Shown piece by piece: positions 25,439-36,326 of a stretch of DNA of 64,000 nucleotides. The position numbers and the translations under genes were made by a program. The first letter of the stretch is position 1; the number at the start of each line of letters is the position of its first letter. Source of the DNA: Ashinkailepas kermadecensis (Eukaryota > Arthropoda > Thecostraca > Neolepadidae); assembly GCA_034440615.1 (NCBI GenBank), contig JAOTOM010005112.1:62001-126000 (forward strand). The letters run 5' to 3'. The notes under the pieces were generated by a model. The model was not told the origin of the DNA. It searched no databases and saw only the letters and a program-made list of their open reading frames with translations.

Positions 25439-26876
25439 TCTTAGGGGTCCTCATGTTGAGGGGCTACCTCTGCTTCCTGGGGGTGGGGGTGGGTGTGCAG
25501 TCAGGGTCTGTCAAGGGACTTCCTCTCCTTCTCCTGTGGGTGCAGTCGGGGGTGTCTCGAAGCCTCCTGTTTCCAAGAGAAGCCATGCTCCCCTTAGTCT
25601 CTCCCCTGGCTGTGCTGTTCTGTCAGCCAGTGCCCTTCATTTTATTCAGTTTTCTTCAATTAGTGATTGGATGTGGTTAAGGAAAATGCCCATGAATTCA
25701 TGTTGCACCAATGATGTCAGTTCCTTGTACCAAATAAATTCCCAATGCCATGCGTATCCATGTTTGCACCTGATACTCTTGCTTCGATGACCTTCATAGA
25801 TAACAAGTTTGCAAATAAAGACCATCATCTATCATGCAAACATACCACGGATTTAATCCTTCAAGCTCAATTTTTCAAGGAAAAATGCATGTCATCAAGG
25901 AAGAACCAAGGAGGCCAGCACTGCTTTCGAAGCCCAGGTGAGTTCCATGGTTTTTGAGTGCCTGGCCTTTCCTTATCTTTCGACTTTGGAATGATATTTG
26001 CATTCATGCTTGCATAGTATTTCATAGCGCATTTCCTACATCTATAAATGGAGTTGAAATGCAATTAAGCTGCTTGAAATGTTTGCCAACTTGAATGTCA
26101 AGACAGCTGTTGAAGGTAACCTCGCCAACTTCGCTTTCAATGTGTGACTAGATTGCTTTGTCTCTCTCCAGTGTGATAGTAGGGGTCATCGGCGCAGGCG
26201 AAGGGTTGCGAAAAAAAAGTGGTGCTAAGGTTCGATAAATGATTTTTGAGGGCGGGGAAGGAACAAAGAAACAAGCTTGGAATTTTGGGAACCGAAAATT
26301 GAAGTGCCCGAAATCCGAGGAGTATTTTCCTCACCACTGGTTGCAGTGGTGACTTTCTACCTCACCCAATTTCGATGCCTCGTACCGCCCCTGGCCACTG
26401 ACCCACTGGCTCCATCACTGCGGTACAGCCTAACTAGCAGGGCACCCGCCACCCCGCGATGCGCCGCGGTGCGGTGCGCACTAAGTGTTGCTTGTTTTCC
26501 GAGATGCGCTTGTCATCGCTGGGCAGTATGTGAAATAGCGTTTAGCGTGAGGGTCAGAACAAGCGCAGTGCTGATATAGCCAGCGCAATGCAATGGGTGG
26601 AAGTTGATACAACCGCCCAAGGGCTGTTGAGAATTTTCGAACCTCTCCACCGATTTCGTTCAGTTTCTACCAATACGAATGTGCTTCCATAACAATGAAA
26701 AGGCGATTCGAGGCAATGCTAGGTCGCGTAACTTGACACTATAATGGTGAGCATCTCCGCCCTTTTCGAACCGAAGTCGCGATTTCTGGGGCGGCCGAAT
26801 GCAGAAGGGAATCTAAATCAGTCACTTTTAGTGGGTTGTGAAAATTAGAGCTGACTTTCTTGCACATGATATTCAA

Positions 26877-26899
26877 CTGAATTGAATTGAATTGAATTG
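26877..26899. repeat. (AATTG)n short pentamer repeat
   Basis: Four and a half copies of aattg. Confidence 0.9.
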
Positions 26900-27549
26900 G
26901 CTACTTTAGGTCAACTCGAATACAGTCATAATTTTGCCATGGAGCACCTTGGCCTGGTAGTGTAGGGCAACATTTCATTACTTTCAGCAGGGGCGTCATT
27001 AACTTGACCTGACTTACGCCTTGGCCTATGCGTTACATTATTGCATGTGCATATCATGTTACATAAATCCGTTGATGGCTCACAAAGCGGTTACACTTTT
27101 AGGTGTACATCACATCTAGTTTGGCTACAGTTCACAACTAAGATTGAAAGTTCTTGCTTTCTGCGAAGATCTGTCATTCTCAGATCTGTTCGCATTCGCA
27201 AATCAAATATCTGTTCGTTTGGCCTTGGCCTGACTTGGAAGGTCATCAAATAACCCGAGCAAAACCAAACGACGGATGCCAATTGCGAAACTGTGCACTG
27301 TGCACAGTCAACAAAGTGACCTTTGGCTGGCTTCGATAACAGACTCCGTTCTAAAACGCTTGTGGGTTGCACCTGACCCCCCACCCCACCCCCTCTATAC
27401 TGGGGAAGGCTGCAAAATGACGCACACGGGCGGGGATTTCGTTTGGAGAAATTGCATCGATGTTTGCTCGACGCTGTACACGTACTTACCATGGTGTTTG
27501 GAAACTGAAAATTGTCATGTAAGGGACACCGAACACCCACATACATATA

Positions 27550-27552
<3 letters not shown>

Positions 27553-27625
<73 letters not shown>
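27553..27625. repeat. (AT)n microsatellite
   Basis: About 35 TA dinucleotides framed by atgcat motifs. Confidence 0.96.
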
Positions 27626-27627
<2 letters not shown>

Positions 27628-27953
27628 TGCATATATCAATAAATGTATCTGACTCATTCACCTATGCGTTTTCAGTATATTTAGGGCTTGGCGTCATGAA
27701 CCTAGTAGGATAATAGCAATAGGATAATAACAAATTGTTCATAGCGCATTACTATTTAATGAGTAGATAAGCAGCCATGTTGGTGGCTGTGCAGCAATCG
27801 CATAGATGTGGTTGAGTGTTTGTGTGTGGGACAGATCTGTTTCACACCCAAACAGCCGCCTTCACACGGACGATTAATCCCTGACACTGGCTCGACACGG
27901 GCACGGCGTTTGAAATATCTTCGCAATAAAACATCAAAAGGACCAAATATGTG

Positions 27954-28147
27954 CGCTGTGAGACATCACCACAGCCTGTCTACGCCGCAGGGCGTCTGAG
28001 GAACTCCAACCGTGGTGTCATCCGAGGTGATGGTGGCACAATATTCCGGCCGCTGTGAGACATCACCACAGCCTGTCTACGCCGCAGGGCGTCTGAGGAA
28101 CTCCAACCGTGGTGTCATCCGAGGTGATGGTGGCACAATATTCCGGC
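27954..28147. repeat. 97-bp perfect-looking tandem duplication
   Basis: The unit from cgctgtgagacatcaccaca to atattccggc at 27954-28050 is repeated at 28051-28147 with no difference I can see. The sequence around it is unique. Confidence 0.95.
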
Positions 28148-28339
28148 CGCCGCCAGTCGGCGGTATTTCTCGTCTGCACGCGGAACATCTGAACCGCCTT
28201 TCAGGCGAGACTTCTCACCGCTAAATTTCCCTTCGGTCTGCCCGTCCGAGCATTCTATTCAAGTTCTGCTGAATAATTTATATCGCGGAGCATCGATTGG
28301 CGACCGCGATTTGCAGTTAAAACCGAGAATCGGTTATTT

Positions 28340-28980
28340 CTGACGATTCGACACGATTTCGACCAATTTCAGTTGCTGCGCGACGATGGATAACGGGTGG
28401 CCGGAAAAACGGTGGCGCGCCGCTGCGGCAGTCCGCTGCGAGCGAACAGCCAGCAGATTGTCAGCAGCAGCACAGAGCGCGTGCCGCCACACAGGCGAAA
28501 GCGAGCGTCGTCGCCGGTGCGACATTCGATGGACACACCAAACTGGGGCTGACGTTTGACAACTGTCGAGCATCATTCCAGAGCCGTCCAACATCATTCG
28601 AGAGCCGTAGAGCGTCATTCGAGAACCGTCGAACGGCGCGCCGGCAGCTGGGCGCCGGAGCGGGCGATGTTTGCATCACTTGCCGTGTTTGGATTTATGG
28701 CCGGAACTGAAAGTCAGGCGAGCTGTTGCACTGCGCTGGCCACATCGTGAAGGCGGTGCTGATTTATGTGGCGGAGTGCCGCGATCGCGGCTGACGTCAT
28801 GCCGAACTGACTGACGTCGTGCGCACTGCACGGCGTCATTCTACGAGCTGACGTCAGCAGCAACTGACGTCAGCTTGTGCGCACTGCGCGGTGATTGGCC
28901 CACTGTGACCTCTCGTTTGACCGTTTGACATGCGTGCCAAAGGATCGAAAAATAGCGTTAAGCGCCTGGGTAGGTGCCTT
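28340..28980 (+). promoter_or_regulatory. CpG-rich island with CRE octamers, candidate promoter
   Basis: A CpG-rich block contains TGACGTCA at about 28793, 28851 and 28863, related tgacgtcg near 28813, and an inverted CCAAT (gattgg) near 28893. Downstream, atg at 28930 with G at -3 opens 17 codons (MRAKGSKNSVKRLGRCL) that end at a consensus donor GTAAGT at 28981. A 57-codon ATG frame with a strong start context (acgATGG) also lies at 28386-28559. These fit a promoter with a short first exon on the plus strand, but no downstream exon was identified. This is inference. Confidence 0.25.
28555..28632. repeat. ~24-bp repeat (gagccgtcgaacatcattcga), 3 copies
   Basis: Three units of gtcgagcatcattccagagc / gtccaacatcattcgagagc / gtagagcgtcattcgagaac in tandem. 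Confidence 0.85.
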
Positions 28981-29202
28981 GTAAGTTTCCTTGCCTGTTG
29001 AGTAGTGCTGACGAAGTACTAGTAAAATTATGATGTGTCACGATGTGCATATCCGTTGAATGAAAGGGAATTACATTTCACAAATGACCAATGACCAATG
29101 ACCAATGATATAGAGTAGCCACATAGATCACCCTCAGTTCTTATCTAGACACCCCTAGTTATAGTCCTACAGATCAAGTCGTTAAGAAAGATGGTTAATT
29201 AA

Positions 29203-29624
29203 AGCAACTTATCCGCTCACCAGAAGATCAGAGGGATATCAAATCCCTCGCTGAACTAGACTTCGTCAGCCACCAAGCGCCGGAAATTATTGAAATAAAT
29301 GTTATGTCAGAAATAAGAGAACTGGCGCTTCTTTATCACATCTAATCCCTGAAGAGACCGCTGGAAGAGGCTCTTGTGGCTTTGTCACATCACGACATGT
29401 CATCAAGTAATAGAAGGAAATGGCATGGTATTATATCGGTGGAGCTCAACAGCTTGGCGGTCCATGAACACAACGATCACGTCATCAAAAGAGACATCCA
29501 TTTTTGTGGTAGGATTATAAACATGACACGAAAGCCAGAACAACTATCAATATTGAAGCACATTTGCGAGAGCACATCCAGGAGGAAATATCTTTCGAGC
29601 ATCAACTACTTGAAACTATTTTGA
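29203..29624 (+). pseudogene. Unidentified open frame with one internal stop
   Basis: A single plus-strand phase reads about 140 codons (RSPEDQRDIKSLAELDFVS..., then KRPLEEALVALSHHDM..., ending SRRKYLSSINYLKLF) with only one TAA, near 29345. The composition is protein-like, but no family is recognised and no convincing splice sites bracket it. It could be a decayed gene fragment or chance. Confidence 0.2.
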
Positions 29625-29736
29625 CAGGTGTGTATCTTCTCTTACCTACAGTAAAACCTGATCGCTGAATCGTAGGCTTGAAGAGGCATCAATTGGCCTT
29701 TTAACAACGCCTAAGGCATCCGTTTGTCAAATAATA

Positions 29737-29737
<1 letters not shown>

Positions 29738-29799
<62 letters not shown>
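29738..29799. repeat. (AT)n microsatellite
   Basis: About 30 TA dinucleotides. Confidence 0.96.
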
Positions 29800-29802
<3 letters not shown>

Positions 29803-29909
29803 TCACACAATAGCTACACACTCTAGGTACAACGTTCGTGTTAAGCACAGCACTTCCTCCACGAGGGAAGAATAGTCGACAAATCTGCAAGAAAGCCTAG
29901 AGCTGCAGC

Positions 29910-30740
29910 CACACGTAGCCGAGCCACACCTAGCCGAGCCACACGTAGCCGAGCCACACGTAGCCGAGCCACACGTAGTCCAGCCACACGTAGCCGAGCC
30001 ACACGTAGTCGAGCCACACCTAGCCGAGCCACACGTAGCCGAGCCACATGTAGTCGAGCCACACGTAGCCGAGCCACACGTAGCCGAGCCACACGTAGCC
30101 GAGCCACACGTAGCCGAGCCACACGTAGCCGAGCCACACCTAGCCGAGCCACACGTAGCCGAGCCACACGTAGCCGAGCCACATGTAGTCGAGCCACACC
30201 TAGCCGAGCCACACGTAGCCGAGCCACATGTAGTCGAGCCACACGTAGCCAAGCTACACGTAGCCGAGGCACACGTAGCCGAGCCACACGTAGTCGAGCC
30301 ACACGTAGTCGAGCCACACGTAGCCGAGCCACACGTAGCCGAGCCACACCTAGTCGAACTACACGTAGCCGAGCCACATGTAGTCGAGCCACACCTAGCC
30401 GAGCCACACGTAGCCGAGCCACATGTAGTCGAGCCACACCTAGCCGAGCCACACGTAGCCGAGCCACATGTAGCCGAGCCACACGTAGCCGAGGCACACG
30501 TAGCCGAGCCACACGTAGCCGAGCCACACGTAGCCGAGTCACACGTAGCCGAGCCACACCTAGCCGAGCCACACGTAGCCGAGCCACACGTAGTCGAGCC
30601 ACACGTAGCCGAGCCACACGTAGCCGAGCCACACGTAGCCGAGCCACACCTAGCCGAGCCACACGTAGCCGAGCCACATGTAGCCGAGCCACACGTAGCC
30701 GAGCCACACGTAGCCGAGGAACACGTAGTCGAGTCACACC
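29910..30740. repeat. 15-bp minisatellite (gccacacgtagccga)n, ~55 copies
   Basis: Fifty-odd copies of gccacacgtagccga carry recurrent c/t variants (acctagcc, acatgtagtc). The period is a multiple of three, so the minus strand gives 300-codon frames of ATCGS or ARLRV units. These are repeat artefacts. Confidence 0.96.
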
Positions 30741-31929
30741 ATGACATCCCCATCAATAACCATGATACAACTTAGCACTTACAGCTGACATTAACACCGC
30801 AGCCGCCAATCCCCCCCCCTCCCACGACCGTGAGCGGAAGAACAATTGAACGTGGCCGGCGCGACACACAATTGACGATCAGCTGTCTCCATCACCATGT
30901 AGTGCCGCATATTGAAGTCGGGTATGACATCAGTGTCGCATGATAAAGTCACAGAAATCAAGCGGTTCCCTAAGTCAGTCTGAAGTTGCCGCCAGATGAT
31001 GCCAGGGTTGGCCACGGATTGATAGTTAAAGAACACGGAATGACATGTAAGGTTTGAAGATAAAAAAAATATTTAGGCGCTTTGGAATCATATTTGTAGT
31101 TGTCTTTTGCTCATTCGCTTTACGGTTCAGCACTGCTTCAGAGCATTGCTGCTTTACGGTTCAGCATCGTTTAAGTGTCTATAAATTTCACCAATCTCAG
31201 CGAACACACCGATACCTAACATTCTGGATTGTCGCATTCAAGCGCAGATCCAAACACGCCCCTAACTTCCATGGTGTCTCCCGAACGTGGTAAGCATCGT
31301 AATAATACCTAATGTCATTTGGCTACTGTTCCTTGGTTCCTTGGTTTACTTTTCCTTGGCTTACTTTCACAGTCGTGAAAGTATCGCGAAAAAACCAATT
31401 GACACGGACTTCGGCGTGCTGACTGAGACCTCAAACATGTGCGCTTTTATGCACACTCTTTTGACGGGTTTGGTGTAAAGCACGTTTCCGTTACATATAA
31501 TTTCACTCGCAGAGGACCGCCTCTGGAAAACTGCCGGTAGCGGCTGGCATTGTGGGGATTTGGCTCCGCGAAGCGGATGAACATCAGGGTGCAGGATGCT
31601 TGTGCAGCTTATATCGTGCTTGTGCCAATTTATTCGTCCAACACAATCGTGCTCATTCGTGATGTTTCAACATCTGCGAATACGAAATGCACGATGCAAA
31701 CAGCCGAACAGGAAGCCTCTTTCGTCGCGCTGCCGACGGCCTCATCAAAATATGCTAGCCCATCACCAAAAATAGCTTCGCCGTTACCAAAAACAATCCT
31801 ACCCCGTCCACAATATCATGCTCAAGACGAAAAACAAAAGCACCACATCATCATGCGTGCGTCAAACAAACGCAGAGCCACTAGCTTCGATCCTGTCGGC
31901 TGGTCCACATGCCGATGAGAGGCGTGTCG

Positions 31930-32371
31930 ACAAGTGATGCACTCCAGCCGACTCCGATAACGAGCACTGACCGAGCACTAGTCCAGCCGACTCACCCGCC
32001 GATGAAACCGAGAGGCACTTGGATCAGGACTCGTCCAGCTTCTCACTTGTCAGTCAAGGCACTTGGACGAGGATTCGTCCGCGCCTACTCACCCGTCAAT
32101 GAAAGCAAATTGGGCGAAATTTCGTCCAGCCTGTTCGCCCGTCAGTGAGATACACTTTGAGTAGGATTCGTCCGAGCCTGCTCACCCGGCAATGACAGAA
32201 ACTTGGGCGGGAATTCGTCAGAACCTTGTCTTCCGTGAATTAAATCAAATTGTGTGAGAATTGGTCGAGCCCACTCACCCGTCAATGAGAGGCACTTGGG
32301 CGAGAATTGGCCCGAGCATACTCACTTGTCAATAAGAGCAAATTGGGCGAGAGTTCGTACAGCATACTCAC
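31930..32371 (-). repeat. Degenerate ~50-bp tandem array derived from exon 1 end plus donor
   Basis: On the plus strand the motif ctcacccgtcaatgag, followed by ggcacttgggcgag and aattcgtcc, recurs at irregular spacing of about 43-58 bp, roughly eight to nine times between about 31980 and 32371. Its reverse complement is the end of the dipeptidase exon (RILAQVPLIDG) followed by the GTGAG donor. The copy at 32366-32410 is the real exon-intron junction. Most intronic copies keep a GTGAG-type donor (near 32270, 32320, 32180, 32090, 32040, 31985), while the coding part has diverged. The array is older than the one at exon 2, judging by divergence. Confidence 0.85.
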
Positions 32372-32546
32372 CCGTCAATGAGAGGCACTTGGGCGAGAAT
32401 TCGCTTGGCCACCTGCAGGCGGTGCGCGTGAGAGCCCTGCGACATGTCCCGCAGCAGCAGCGGCACGCTGATGAGGCCTGTCGTCGCCACCACCACCAGG
32501 ATCATGCAGACGACGCACCAGTGCCGGCGGCCAATTTCGGCGCCGT
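32372..32546 (-). CDS. Membrane dipeptidase (M19) N-terminal exon: membrane anchor and start of catalytic domain
   Basis: This minus-strand exon has 57 whole codons. It begins GAEIGRRHWC, runs into a hydrophobic segment (CVVCMILVVVATTGL then ISVPLLL), then RDMSQGSHA and HRLQVAKRILAQVPLID, and ends with the first two bases of a Gly codon. The hydrophobic stretch preceded by RRH looks like a signal-anchor, so the enzyme is probably membrane-bound with an extracellular catalytic domain (inference). HRLQVAKRILAQVPLIDG is the typical lead-in to DGHND in M19 dipeptidases. The donor GTGAGT (complement of 32366-32371) is strong. It joins in phase to the acceptor at 3340 across a 29-kb intron. The acceptor is best placed at GCAG just above 32546, but its pyrimidine tract is weak, so the 5' edge is less certain. 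An in-frame Met lies in the hydrophobic segment, and in-frame TGA occurs a little upstream of the proposed acceptor. Both flanks carry degenerate copies of the exon's own edges. Confidence 0.85.
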
Positions 32547-32830
32547 CTGCGGCACCAGGCGTTCAGGTCGTCAGGTCACCGGGCCATCAGGTCATCAGGT
32601 CACCAGGCCATGAGGATCACGCAGGCGATTAACAAGTATCGGCGGCCGATGTCAACACTATTTGAGACGCTGGGTATTCGGGTCATCAGCTCACCGGATC
32701 ATCAGGTCATCAGGTAATCAGGTCTCCAGCATCAGGCCATCAGATCAACAGTGTCTTCAAGTCACGTTCGCCGAGTCAGGCCAGGTAGGTCCAGGTCACC
32801 AGGTCAGGTCATGAGGTCGGTAGTCGGGAT
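32547..32830 (-). repeat. Degenerate duplication of exon 1 acceptor side plus (CAGGTCAT)n-like repeat
   Basis: The 83 bp starting aggatcatgcagacgac at about 32499 (5' part of exon 1 and the sequence above its acceptor) aligns without gaps to aggatcacgcaggcgat at about 32612, sharing tcggcggcc and the flanking gtcatcag-tcacc. Around and beyond this copy the sequence is a loose repeat of aggtcatc/aggtcacc. The upstream copy has lost the acceptor AG. Confidence 0.65.
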
Positions 32831-33059
32831 CACCAGCTAGACAGCGAGTACCCGATCACTAAATCGTCCAGACATCACATCACGGGGTAGACGGTCAGTG
32901 AGTCCCCAGGTCAGCGTGTTGCAAAGTCAACATCAACATATCACCGGTATCCGGGCAACACCTATCAAATTAAGCTCGCCAGGCTAGAAAGTCCGGGTCA
33001 CCGCGTCAGCAGGTCGACGGATCTCCAGCATCCGGTCAGCCCGTGACACCACCGGTTCA

Positions 33060-33320
33060 GCAGCTACGTGACCAGTGCAGTCGATGCGCCCTGACGTCCG
33101 ACGATTCAACAGCTTGTCCGTCACATCTGTCGACGTTTCTCCCATTCACATCACGCAACCAGCCAGCGCCACACCCGAGCCTCGGAACAGAGGAAGCAAC
33201 GTGGAAACGGTGTCCACGGTGGTCTCGTGGGAGTTCCGAGCACGCTGGAGAATTCTGCATGGCGTCGTGATCTGTGTGGTTACGATGTGTGTGAGGCGTA
33301 CGGGTAGCGTTAGTTCCCTG
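33060..33320 (+). other. Coding-like island, unidentified
   Basis: A plus-strand frame from the atg at about 33079 (MRPDVRRFNSLSVTSVDV...) has G/C-biased third positions and a hydrophobic stretch (HGVVICVVTMCV). It is open past 33300. No family or clear splice sites are seen, and a minus-strand frame overlaps it. Confidence 0.15.
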
Positions 33321-33362
33321 CAAGTGCGGGCGATGGATTTAGTTAAGTCCGGAAGCAGTCAG

Positions 33363-33527
33363 GGGACGATTGGTCTGGGGGTAAGATGCTCGTCTCACAA
33401 TTGAAAGATTGTGGGTTCGAGTCTCACCTGTCGCTACTCTTCGCCCGCGACCAATCGGCGTGATAGATTGGCGACGCTATATGACTCAACGGTCGACGTG
33501 TCGTAAAAACCAATAACCAACCAACCA
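33363..33527 (+). mobile_element. tRNA-derived SINE, family 1, with perfect 15-bp target duplication
   Basis: The head ggacgattggtctgggggta holds an A box, and ggttcgagtct is a canonical B box 40 bp downstream. The segment gctcgtctcaca suggests a tRNA-Val(CAC)-like ancestor (inference). The body gctactcttcgcccgcgacc is followed by attggcgacgctatatgac and an aaccaataaccaaccaacca tail. The element is bracketed by a perfect 15-bp duplication TCCGGAAGCAGTCAG at 33348-33362 and 33528-33542, showing insertion by target-primed reverse transcription. The partner LINE supplying the 3' end is not visible here. Confidence 0.93.
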
Positions 33528-33542
33528 TCCGGAAGCAGTCAG

Positions 33543-35860
33543 CAGGGTATTGAATAGCACCGTGGTACATAACGAGTGATTTATCAATGTTAATTCTGAA
33601 CAATTAAATTAGGTGGCGAAACAATACCTGTACATGGCATGCCATTATCGGTACAACTGCTTCACGAGTAGTAAAATACATCTGCCTATATCCATGGGTG
33701 CAGCCGCGCTTCAGAAATTGAGGGAATGGGAAACAAACTTGATACGGTTAATCTGCTTTACTATTCCCAGATTGCATACCTGCATATCCTGCATCAAAAC
33801 ATTTACATTTGTTTGTCGGTATGTTTGTACAGCTTGAAGCCAATGGTATTAAGCATGGAAAGGTTCACCATTTGCCGTGATTCAGTTTTTCGGCTGCAGA
33901 GCGTTGAATGAAGTTGTTAAAATATGAGCATGAAATAGGATTGTGAAATAATATCCCGATAATTTCGCGCGTAGCGTAGACGAATCATCGACAAGCCTCA
34001 TATCGCAGACCAGGGTTGTCCGCACTACACTTTCGGCCAACGAATAATGTGTGCTGGAAGTAGGGCAGAATACAGTTGCCTGATATTGAAGGCATTCACT
34101 TTGCCCTAGGAAACACCCGCACAACTAGCCTGTCACATAGGATTACCAAGTACCATGTTCCATTATGAAAGCAGGTGGCGTATCACGTCTTAAACTGTTC
34201 TAGAAGTCCGACGGGCCCATGAAGGAACGACACCATAAGCATAGCTGGAACTTAAGACTCACCTCGCTACCCAGAAGATGCTCAATACTTATGCGAAATA
34301 CGCATGTGCTCTTTGAACATAGAAAACGCAACATGTTTGATCACATAGAATAAATCCAAAGGTTTAAACAATGCAAACTGTGAAACAGATGATTTGCTGT
34401 GTCAGAAATTGTGACGAACTTAAATGCAGGGACGAATTGGATTAGACAGGTATTAAGGATTATATATGGTTGTTAATTTCCGCGCGATCGCAGCGGTCAT
34501 GTTAAATTCTTTCTTCTGCCGATCTAGTGGAACCATGCTGACAATGAGACCATAGACTCGAACTGGTCTGTGGCCTACCTATTCCGCGCTATGCGATGGT
34601 CCGCAATTCAATTTGCATACCCACGCGTCCCCTGCATACCCACGCACACCGAGGAATATCATGCTTCATGTTGTGCTGTTCTCGTCAAGGACACGTTGTC
34701 GCCATTCCCTGAGATGCGTTTTCTTAATCTGAGTCGCTGTCGCACTGTTTTTCCAGCTTGTCAAGATTTCGCGGCTCCCGATAGGCTTGCAAGCAGAAAA
34801 TTATTCTAGATTCAGCATCAAATGTAAATGTAACATTATTTCGTAGGCTGCGAAGTGAATGCAACGTAAACCTAAAACTGGAAAAATACAACATCAATTT
34901 GAGGATCCAAAATACTCAAAGGGCATGGGTGTCACTTTATGAAGTTGGTTGGGCGGGCCAAGTGATCTTTCTGATGGCCAAAGCTTCCCCGAAAACCAGT
35001 TGTATCTAACGTACGCCTATGTGCCCAATGGGTAAGCTTCAACGTGATGGGGGGGGCAAATCAATTATTGATGGACAAATCAATAAATGAGGGAGTCATT
35101 ATCCCCCTTAGCATACGGAAAGTGACCCCCATGTGAAAGGGTTGCGCATGGAATGCACGCGACCTTGTCGCCGATTTTCTCACCCCAAACGCATCAAAAC
35201 CATTTGGATTTATTAGGAAGGTGAACATTTCGGGAGGGGTGATGGTCCCCAACTGAGTGCGCCACCGAATCCTGGTGCGGCTGTGCCTTGGTGTCACCAG
35301 TGTCATCAATGCAGTGCCAGTGCCTCTAGGTTAGCCCCCCGGTGTTAGAGCCGCCCCCATCTGCTCCGTCTCCCTGCGCCGCCACAGAGAGGGAGGAGGA
35401 CCGAATGCGCGGACATGATGAATATTTTTGCCATTTGACATGTGCTCATGGGCGTTACATGGAAATCATATTGCCGAGGACTGATACTGCGCCGACCGTT
35501 TTGACGTGGCGCATGTCCCGACTCCGTCTATGCAGAGCCGCCGTTGTCAGCTACAGCAGCACCATTGACCCCCGCAGGTTCAGCACCACAGGGGTGGCGT
35601 GTGAGTTATTCAATAGCCTGAGATGGCCTTTTATAACCTTGGATGACTTCGGATGTCGCTGGCGGTGTTGTGGCGGTGTTGTGTAAATCGTGCTTAGTGT
35701 ATTCAATGGCGTTGGTTTGGACCAGGTTCAAATGCTGATATCTGCCGTGGCTGCCACAAAACTGGCCATGGTACCGCGGACATGATGCTTACTCTACCAC
35801 TTGATTTGATCTTTCGGGTTTGACTCCAAGACGTCAGGTGCAAGGCCTATCGAGTCAGGT
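33543..35860. other. Unassigned AT-rich sequence
   Basis: Only short, uninformative open frames occur. No transposon ends or splice-bounded exon could be supported. Confidence 0.5.
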
Positions 35861-36326
35861 TGGGCAATAGCGTCAGCTGCTGGGGTGTCGTTTATCTACA
35901 TATATGACGTGTATGTCGATTGTGATCGATGTCAGTTTTCATCTGTGCGCGCACCAATTTAGCCAATTACAGTGCAGCATTTTAGTGATAATAGCTTAAT
36001 AAGCTTTCGCCGAAGCGGCTTCGAAATCCATCGATCAATCGCCGAGTTTGCATCAGCCAAATTCACCGGCTGAAAATGATATGAGCACAGCGCTGACACG
36101 CCAGCCAAACTCCTGTAGGAGTGATTTGAGATGTGAATATAAATAAAGCTGTGTCATATAGTGTTGCATTCCACGAATGCTATTCTTTTATTGTTATAAC
36201 AGCTATGCAGTGCAATTGGCTAACTTGGCACGCGCACAGATAAAAAAAAGCTGATATCGATCACAATCGCCACACTCATCATAAATGGAGCTAAACGACA
36301 CCCCAGCAGCTGATTGCTATTATCCA
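35861..36326. mobile_element. Short DNA transposon/MITE with ~120-bp terminal inverted repeats
   Basis: The left end (tgggcaatagcgtcagctgc, tggggtgtcgttta, gtcgattgtgatcgatgtca, ctgtgcgcgcacc, agccaatt) is mirrored on the complement of the right end (tggataatagcaatcagctgc, tggggtgtcgttta, gcgattgtgatcgatatcag, ctgtgcgcgtgcc, agccaatt). Arms are about 85% alike over some 120 bp with a non-coding centre. The flanks share aggt, but a target duplication cannot be fixed, so the superfamily is open. Confidence 0.8.

Noticed and set aside
29803..30756. ~300-codon ATCGS/ARLRV frames
   Set aside because: Translation of a 15-bp minisatellite in two phases.
33363..33430. Genuine tRNA gene
   Set aside because: The 3' half lacks a matching acceptor stem, a SINE body and AACC tail follow, and a 15-bp target duplication brackets the whole element.
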